The translations under genes were made by a program, and so were the position numbers. A DNA stretch of 23,828 nucleotides from Zygnema circumcarinatum (Eukaryota; Streptophyta; Zygnematophyceae; Zygnematales; Zygnemataceae), in contig CM074812.1 of assembly GCA_037447605.1 (NCBI GenBank), positions 3,056,398-3,080,225 on the forward strand, read 5' to 3'. The notes beneath the pieces are model-generated. The model was not told the origin of the DNA and made no database searches. It saw nothing but the letters and a program-made list of their open reading frames with translations. Position 1 is the stretch's first letter. The number at the start of each line of letters is the position of its first letter. Positions 18,885 through 23,828 of the stretch are shown piece after piece.

Positions 18885-19597
18885 CTAGGCTACCTACACT
18901 TACTCACTACCTTCTGCGACACAAGCGAGCTGACCGGCTTAGCGGCGGGGGCCGCAGAATAGAATCCGCGTGACTCTGATAGTCTAATGTGGTTATCCTA
19001 CATAAACAAGAAGCTAAACCTATATACGCCATGGCGTGTTACGTGACATCTTCCTAGTTGACGATGTCCGTCCGGCCGCTTCCCTCATCGCGTTCGGCGG
19101 CGGATGCTGGCGTTCAGCGTCAGCATTTAGCGGTCCTTGGTAAACCTGCGCGTGCCGACCTAGTTAGGCGTCGTGCAGTTCGCGCCCGCCGAACTTGTAA
19201 ATGCGTTGGTAGCGAGAACTTCACGCCCGCCCGTCGCGTCGCAGCGTCCGCGCCCGATGCGCACATGTTGATTCAGCGTACACATTTCGCCCGTCGCGGC
19301 GAAATCTCCGTCGTCGCATTTCCTTTGCCGTTCACACACTTGTCAGCGTGAGCTGTGACTCACGGTCTCCTCCGTGAATTGACCTGCGTCTTCCAGTCCA
19401 TGGACCGCACTAGGGTCTGGCTTGGCGGGTCGCTTGGAGCATCACCGACATTCTCGGCGTCACGGCGTCACGGGCCACCGACATTTGGCCCGACCGTATT
19501 TCCTAGGACTACTACTAGCAGATCTCATGTTTCCCAACTGAGGACCACAACAATGTTAGTGTGAACCCATACAATGTCTAACTATAGCACACTAACA
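18885..19597 (-). repeat. copia-1 5' LTR, distal U3 part
   Basis: This continues the LTR interrupted by copy B at 11780. Its outer end on the minus strand is TGTTAGTGTGCTATAG, with a perfect 10-bp inverted repeat (19554-19563 with 19588-19597). Together the two parts total 976 bp. The middle (19060-19340) is CG-rich with repeated TTCAGCGT and a strong hairpin. Open frames at 19058-19351 and 19355-19564 have no recognisable domain and are not called genes. Confidence 0.65.
19284..19305. other. Strong hairpin in copia-1 U3
   Basis: ATTTCGCC (19284-19291) pairs perfectly with GGCGAAAT (19298-19305) around a six-base loop. It could be a U3 regulatory element or chance; no copy is available for comparison. 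Confidence 0.5.
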
Positions 19598-20394
19598 CTA
19601 ACAGTGGCAACGTCAGACTCGCGGCAACTATACCCCATTTTCATTAAATTCATCATTCACAACCTAACCGAATCCGTACACCACATAAAACATCAAAATC
19701 GAACGCCGTCGTACGTAGAAAACGACAGGTGGCAATGACACAATAAGTCGCGCCAATATACCCCATTTTCTGCATTGATCCAACAGCGGCACAACCAATC
19801 GAGGTGTGACATTGGCAGCGTCGGACTTCGCGGCAACTATATATTTTTCATTAAATTAATCTTTCACAACATGTCGAATCTGTCGATGCGGATCCAAAGC
19901 GACGCAAAGCTTTTGCCCTCTCTGACAGCATAAAAAAGAAGCGAGAAATAGAGCCAAATAGAGCCGTTTAGATTGCACATGCGAGGGCGTGGGCGGCGTT
20001 CGATGTAACGGTGCGGAACAACGCCAATATCGGCATCTTCCACGATTTCTTCACCTCCTCCGACTTCCATTTCTTACACTGCTTTGTCTAGGGTGAAGGA
20101 TTCTTTGAGTGAAAGTGCTTCTTGCCGTTTTGTTCGAAATCTACGTAACCAACACTTGCCATACATTGCTTGGTTTCTCACGCGTTCTGCTGCTGCGGCC
20201 TCTTTGCTGCATTTCTTCCTACGGAAGAAACGATGACAGACAAATAATGATTGGTGGAGGAGGGAGAAAAGAAGGAAGCCGGGGAGGAAGGAACATGGGT
20301 GTGGTGAAAGGAGAATGGTGGAAGGGCGAAGGAAGAAAAAGGAGAGGGTGTTGAGGAAGGAGGAGGAGGAAGGAGGGTGTTGAGGAGGAAGGAG
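19598..20394. other. Gene-poor stretch with three dispersed repeats and a GA-rich tract
   Basis: No TE domain is seen. Three related segments occur: 19604-19680, 19729-19783 and 19812-19885, sharing GGCAACGTC.GACT.CGCGGC, TATACCCCATTTTC and TTCATTAAATT. Bases 20252-20400 are purine-rich (GGA/GAA repeats) with GTGTTGAG three times. An open frame on the minus strand (20070-19864, 69 residues, start MEVGGGEEIVEDADIGVVP) has no family I recognise. This may be original host DNA or part of a longer copia-2 LTR. Confidence 0.5.
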
Positions 20395-20405
20395 TGTTGA
20401 GATCC

Positions 20406-20465
20406 GTACAATCGTACAGTGAGTCGTACGGAACGTTTGTTCGGATATTGTGTACGGAATTGTAC
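20406..20465 (+). promoter_or_regulatory. Cluster of five GTAC motifs in copia-2 U3
   Basis: GTAC occurs at 20406, 20414, 20426, 20452 and 20462, several within CGTAC or TGTACGG contexts. GTAC is the core bound by plant SBP-domain (SPL/copper-response) transcription factors, so this may be an enhancer. That link is an inference. Confidence 0.4.
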
Positions 20466-20593
20466 GAGCTGCGTAACACGTGTTGAGTGCTTAGGAAGTA
20501 GATAATGAATCCCAAGACCTTTGATGCATTATGGTTTGTGTTGTTCATCATATTTATGCATTTTGGCTGAGGAGTTTTAGGAAGGGGCAGAGA

Positions 20594-20681
20594 TATAAGA
20601 CTGCGTGTTTTGTGTGTCTTTGCTAACTTGAGCTTTGAGGAAAGCATAGGATGCTGAGCTCTTGTTAAGTTTTGGAATAAA
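20594..20681 (+). promoter_or_regulatory. copia-2 LTR TATA box and poly(A) signal
   Basis: TATAAG at 20594-20599 and AATAAA at 20676-20681 would bracket the R region of the LTR. The order and spacing are typical of plant copia LTRs. Confidence 0.55.
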
Positions 20682-20730
20682 GCTTTTGCGGATATATGTT
20701 CTACTCCTTGGATGCTTGAGATTGTTGAAC

Positions 20731-21141
20731 ATGTCTAAGAAAGGAAAGGCCCACAAAGCTGAGATGGATGATAGTGAGAGAGACAAAGGCTCCAGTTCTA
20801 CAAGTGGTATCAGAGCGTCAGGAGATGACGATATAGGGAAATACTTAGTTACTTTGTTTGATGGGACGAACTACCTTTCTTGGAGCTTAAAATCCTGGAA
20901 GAAGGCTGTGTTGGAAGCAAAAGAGTTGATGGAATTGGTGGATGATGCTTGAAGCCACACCGGACAAGGAGAAAAGAGCCCAAGGAGTTTTGCAAGTTGG
21001 AAGAAAGCGGTAACAAAAGCCTTAATACTCTCTTCCATGAAATCCCCTCACGGACTAGCACTTAGAGGACTAACTGCAGCAGAAATGTGGACGAAGCTCC
21101 AAAACATTTACTCTGCAAAAACTTGACACAAGGGATAGCGG
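20731..21141 (+). pseudogene. copia-2 gag, N-terminal part, cut by gypsy copy C
   Basis: The frame from ATG 20731 reads MSKKGKAHKAEMDDSERDKG, crosses the primer site as TSGIRASG, and continues KYLVTLFDGTNYLSWSLK and AVLEAKELMELVDDA to a stop at 20950. This is the copia gag N-terminal signature (L.G.NY..W......L..K.L...V). After a frameshift it resumes as KKAVTKALILSSMKSPHGLA, then LRGLTAAEMWTKLQNIYSAK, the UBN2 core. A one-base loss in an A run gives a stop at SAKT. The following bases in the other frame read LTQGIA, as in family members, up to the insertion of copy C at 21142. The rest of the element lies beyond the window. The ATG at 20662 in the same frame is less likely. Confidence 0.88.
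20805..20816 (+). other. Primer-binding site of copia-2 (exact)
   Basis: TGGTATCAGAGC is an exact match to the plant initiator-Met primer site, two bases after the presumed LTR end (TACA). It lies inside the gag reading frame. Confidence 0.85.
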
Positions 21142-21226
21142 TGTATGCAGGGCTTATGTGGCCTTCTGATCCTTACAGGAGGTATACTTAGAGGCGGCGC
21201 TCCGTCCTAAGTACTCTCTGCCCGGC

Positions 21227-21313
21227 GGGCAGTGGCCAGGCGTTTGAGGACCACCTAGGACGAGGAAGGGTCACGGGATGCGGCGTTCTGCCCGAGGTTG
21301 CAGGGTTCGATGC
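21227..21313 (+). promoter_or_regulatory. tRNA-like block in LTR of copy C
   Basis: GGGCAGTGGCCAGGCG (21227-21242) resembles an A-box. GGTTGCAGGGTTCGATGC (21296-21313) contains a near-consensus B-box/T-loop (GGTTCGA). The spacing of about 55 bases between boxes is tRNA-like. The sequence differs from the blocks of A and B at the same LTR location. Confidence 0.5.
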
Positions 21314-21351
21314 GGCCGGTGTCTTTGAGACATATATGTATGCGTCGCCCG

Positions 21352-21383
21352 TGTGGTCGAGGATCCGCGGAATCCCGACCACA
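21352..21383. other. Long hairpin after the tRNA-like block, copy C LTR
   Basis: TGTGGTCG (21352-21359) pairs with CGACCACA (21376-21383) and GGAT (21361-21364) with ATCC (21372-21375), leaving one bulged A. Related imperfect hairpins (GATGT.GT.AGG...CCTCA..CATC) lie at the same place in both LTRs of copy B. Confidence 0.65.
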
Positions 21384-21669
21384 TCTCGCTACGTTTTGGA
21401 GCGTAACGTCGTCGATACAATACGGGACACTGTTGTTGATGCAGACGGTACGGCGGTCGAATCAGCGCGCGTAGGATCAGCGTGCACTGGCGTCGCGGCG
21501 GCGCGCGTCGCGGCGCCACGCGCCCGGCGGAATCGCATTGGCGTTAAATGCGTTAGCCCCACACCTACGACCCATTGGTGAGAGAACCGTGTGATGCGCC
21601 ATTGGGGCGGCCACACTTCCAATCCTCCATGCTGGTAGGAGGTTCGACGGGGGAAGCGTAAAGAGGCGT

Positions 21670-21687
21670 GGGTGACTGTCGTCACCC
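21670..21687. other. Short perfect hairpin in copy C LTR
   Basis: GGGTGAC (21670-21676) pairs with GTCACCC (21681-21687) around TGTC, just before the conserved AACCAACG block. In B and A one arm or the other is altered. Confidence 0.5.
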
Positions 21688-21836
21688 AACCAACGTACCG
21701 GCATTCGGTTGCACCCCTGACCAGGGCTGCGCCACTCTCTGAAGCTCTCGCTCTTGCTCCCGCCCTCTCGCTGAACTCTGAGTGCTGGTGTGTTATTCCG
21801 CGCAGGCTGAAGGAGTTAGATTTCAGCCGTGACATT

Positions 21837-21848
21837 TGGTATCAGAGC
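21837..21848 (+). other. Primer-binding site of copy C (exact)
   Basis: TGGTATCAGAGC, two bases after the LTR end TGACA, is an exact initiator-Met primer site. It fixes the right edge of the LTR. Confidence 0.92.
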
Positions 21849-21888
21849 CGCGTTGCGGCCTTCTCTTTTGACAGAGAACCTGCGGGTC

Positions 21889-23400
21889 ATGGTGACCACT
21901 TTCGCCCGGGCGAGGAGGACCCCGGGGCCCTGGGGCGCCCGCCTCCACCTGTCCCCGGGCGAGGTGATGGAGAGGAAGGCTTTCGAGCTAGCGGCCCTCC
22001 CATGGAGGGGGCCCGATCCCAAAACACGGATGACCAAAGACCATCCGGTGGCTAACACCCACTCAGCGCCACTTTGGAGCGTTGGCTCGGTAGAATCCTC
22101 GATCCCATGATGGGGCCCACATCACCGGTGGTGGCGTCCACGAATGAAGAAGAGGATGGGCAATTGGGGGCCCGGATGTAAGGGAAGCGGCCTTCGCCAC
22201 CATGGCACATGCGGCGGTGGGCGACATGGGCTTCAGCTGATCGCGCTTTGGTGGACGCGCTCCAAATGGGTTTCGGGGCCTTCCGGGCGAGCTCCGGAGG
22301 GTCGAAGGTATGCCCCGAACCCAATTTTGTAGAGGCGGTAGATGCGGCGGGTCACGAGGGGCGGGAGTTGGCGCCACCACACCCGATGCGTCGTCTGTCG
22401 GGCGCTGACGGTACCCGAGCGGCCGGCGGTATCGAGACCTGGTTTTCCGCGGGGAGTGCACCCTGAGGGTGGCGAACCCTGCTTGATGGGGACCCCGTCG
22501 AGAAATTTCTTTGAGGAAGCGAGGAGGAGATCCCGATCGCAGGCTGCTCCTCACTAACCCTCTCTTGCGAGGATGCACATGAATCGGGCCAAGAGTGGCC
22601 CAGCTTTTCCTTACAGGGCGAACATCCCTACATGGGGCTAGCTGGAATTGGCTGATGTAGTTGGAATCAAGCGAAGAGGCTACCTTACTGGCGACCAATG
22701 TCCCCCCCTCGATTAAGGTAGCTTTGCTTACCCGGCCTCGAAGGAGCATAAGTGTGTATGAGGGCACTGATGAGATTGGGGGCGATTGGGATAAGGAGAT
22801 GAACTTATCAAACACTTTGGGGCCACGGATCAAGGCTGGAGGCCGGGATGAATTTGGTATGGTCCCCGAAGCGGTGTCGGCGTTTAAGGACACAAGTCAA
22901 GAAGTGGTGCCTCAAATCACCAGCTGTGGCTTTGGGCAGTGAGTTCTTTTCCGCCGGGGATAAAGCGAAGCCACACACGAGGAAGCGACTAAGAACAACC
23001 CGCGGACTTTGAAACCGTGGGACCCCGCTGACTCTGAGCTGTACTTTGATGCAGCCATTCAGTTGGACACCGCCCTTGCAGGCGATGTAGGTCCTTCCCG
23101 ACCCCAGCAGAGGTCGGGCGACGTGACAGGGTCGTGGAAGGCGGGACCCTCCGCTCCTGCCAGGATGGCAGGAAAGAACAAGCGGAAGCAGCCGGAAGTG
23201 ACTGCCCGTCCACCCACTGCACGGCCGCAGAAGTTGACTCTAGAGGAAATGGAAATCTGGCCGGGGAGAGCAAGTGTTTCGGCTGCCCTTGGGAGGGCAC
23301 CAAGGCAGGATTGCCCTCTCGACACGAGGACAAGAAGGGCAAGGGGGCGGAAAAACCCCAAACCACAGCCGGTTTAGGGGTGGATTCTTTGGTGGACATG
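21889..23400 (+). pseudogene. Gag of gypsy copy C with frameshifted CCHC knuckle
   Basis: The likely start is ATG 21889 (MVTTFARARRTPGPW), 40 bases after the primer site. An Arg/Pro/Gly-rich N-terminus follows, changing frame several times. Gag-core remnants are EEATLLATN (22670-22700), KEMNLSNTLGPRIKAGGRDE near 22795-22860 and NPRTL near 23000. One frame (23009-23377) contains DAAIQLDTALAGD, the helix near the end of gypsy gag (A..LAE..D), then KNKRKQPE and QKLTLEEME. The knuckle (23275-23314) starts KCFGC; an extra base shifts the His and last Cys to other frames. GKGAEKPQTTAGLGVDSLV follows. Antisense frames here (22063-22893) are shadows. Confidence 0.8.
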
Positions 23401-23476
23401 TAAATTTAGGGGAGGGAATGGGGCGCCATCAAGGATAAAAAGACTCTTGTTTCTTTAGAACCACGGACATTCTTAG

Positions 23477-23828
23477 CGGGTGGGGCCTTTGGGGTACAAG
23501 ATCTTTGTGTTTGATGTACTCCCTTCTTCCATTTCTCTTTCCCCTGCCACTGTAGTGACTCCTCCTGGGTTTATGGATGTGGTGATGCATGGTCAATGGA
23601 CTGTGTTTATCCTCAATGTCATGGGTAATGATGTCTTGGTGAATTGTGCCATGAATGCCATGCATGTCATGCGGGACACATCCCATATCCTTGCGCTGCA
23701 TGTGCTGGTTCCTCAGCACATGGCAGTTCGCACCTTTCCAGGCGCCACTTGGCGGCTGGTGAAACAGTTGAGGAAAGGGCACAAGTTTGTGCAAGAGATG
23801 GAAGGATCACCGAACTGCTGGATTTGGA
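23477..23828 (+). pseudogene. Protease-position domain of gypsy copy C (open to window end)
   Basis: The frame is open for 117 residues to the last base. It reads FVFDVLPSSISLSPATVV, GFMDVVMHGQWTVFILNVMG, NDVLVNCAMNAMHVMRDTSH, FPGATWRLVKQLRKGH. Bases 23545-23808 align with 16241-16504 (reversed) without any indel and at roughly 90% identity by eye. As in copy B, the residues where DTGA would stand read NVMGN. It may be intact, but the window ends, so I label it partial within a broken polyprotein. The function is unproven; the position suggests retropepsin or a domain replacing it. Confidence 0.6.

Larger units (their letters stand above)
1..19597 (-). mobile_element. copia-1: Ty1/copia element, split by three later insertions
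   Basis: The pieces on the minus strand follow copia order from right to left: 5' LTR, initiator-Met primer site, gag, zinc knuckle, protease, pre-integrase zinc domain, integrase, reverse transcriptase. That gag-PR-IN-RT order defines Ty1/copia; Ty3/gypsy has RT before IN. Removing the three inserts (2159-3146, 3475-10386, 11781-18884) leaves about 3.7 kb of internal sequence plus a 976-bp LTR. This is the expected size for an element that still lacks its RNase H and 3' LTR, which should lie left of base 1. The body is broken by frameshifts and stops except for the first ~400 bases. Domain identities are confident. That all pieces come from one element is inferred from order, strand, spacing and the split motif at the copy A insertion. 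Confidence 0.8.
20395..20802 (+). repeat. 5' LTR of copia-2
   Basis: It is taken to start at TGTTGAGATCC and end at TTCTACA, followed by AG and an exact primer site. Inside are a TATA box (TATAAG, 20594-20599) and, 80 bases on, a poly(A) signal AATAAA (20676-20681), the standard U3-R-U5 order. Alternative starts are the earlier TGTTGAG copies at 20349 and 20379 or even 19554. The 3' partner is outside the window. Five GTAC motifs cluster in the U3. Confidence 0.6.
21142..21834 (+). repeat. 5' LTR of gypsy copy C
   Basis: It starts TGTATGCAGGGC and ends GCCGTGACA. It shares with A and B a TACTTAGAG block near the start and the distal series CCATTGGGGCGGCC, CAATCCTCC, GGTAGGAGGTTC, GGGGAAGCGT, CACCCAACCAACG. 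It carries a tRNA-like block, an ACATATATGT palindrome (21330-21339), a long hairpin (21352-21383) and a short one (21670-21687). Open frames inside the LTR on either strand are not genes. Confidence 0.85.
21142..23828 (+). mobile_element. Gypsy copy C: Ty3/gypsy chromovirus, 5' part only
   Basis: It is inserted in copia-2 gag (left flank AGCGG). It has an LTR, an exact primer site, gag with nucleocapsid, and the start of the protease-position domain, then leaves the window. It is of the same family as A and B by LTR distal blocks, primer context, gag C-terminus and the conserved block after it. Whether its RT, integrase and chromodomain are present cannot be seen. Confidence 0.85.

Noticed and set aside
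20219-20647. 142-residue open frame on the minus strand (Pro/Ser/Phe-rich)
   Set aside because: It comes from translation of the GA-rich tract and the copia-2 LTR; low complexity only.
22063-22893. 276-residue open frame on the minus strand
   Set aside because: It lies antisense to gag of copy C in GC-rich sequence, with no recognisable domain. The plus strand carries the shared gag features.
1-23828. CRISPR array, bacterial operon, phage or rRNA
   Set aside because: There are no regularly spaced repeats with spacers, no Shine-Dalgarno-linked gene strings and no rRNA-like sequence; all recognisable proteins are plant-type retrotransposon proteins.

Overview
The window reads as nuclear DNA of a green plant (land plant or streptophyte alga; I cannot name the species). 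Five retrotransposon copies here have or had a primer-binding site complementary to plant initiator-methionine tRNA (TGGTATCAGAGC or a decayed form). Both classic plant superfamilies are present: Ty1/copia, and Ty3/gypsy of the chromodomain-bearing chromovirus type. I see no bacterial operon, no phage, no rRNA, no CRISPR and no host gene I can name. Almost every coding region is broken by single-base indels and stops, so the protein entries are pseudogenes recognised from conserved motifs spread over several frames.

Layout. (1) A minus-strand copia element (copia-1) is the backbone. Its 5' LTR lies at right (11518-11780 plus 18885-19597). Its gag and protease are at 10392-11515, its pre-integrase zinc domain at 3150-3474, its integrase at about 1400-2158 and its reverse transcriptase at 1-720. 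Its RNase H and 3' LTR lie beyond the left edge. Three later insertions split it: a 988-bp LTR-like segment (2159-3146), gypsy copy A (+, 3475-10386) between protease and pre-integrase, and gypsy copy B (-, 11781-18884) inside the 5' LTR. (2) A 0.8-kb stretch (19598-20394) has no recognisable gene; it holds three dispersed direct repeats and a GA-rich tract. (3) A second copia element on the plus strand (copia-2) has an LTR at 20395-20802 and gag from 20731. It is interrupted by gypsy copy C (+, from 21142), which runs off the right edge.

Gypsy copies A, B and C belong to one family. They have 0.66-0.75 kb LTRs starting TGTA, gag with a CCHC knuckle, a protease-position domain, RT/RNase H, integrase with a GPF-type C-terminus, a chromodomain, and a GGGGA-type polypurine tract. 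No gene here looks functional as it stands. The window is a graveyard of nested insertions whose order can be read: copia-1 first, then A, B and the LTR-like segment; copia-2 first, then C.

The two most unusual observations are these. Each gypsy LTR carries a tRNA-like block with A-box and B-box sequences near its 5' end, and the block differs between copies. The domain in the protease position of B and C has no D-T/S-G catalytic triad, yet it holds the only indel-free, roughly 90%-identical stretch I found between copies.
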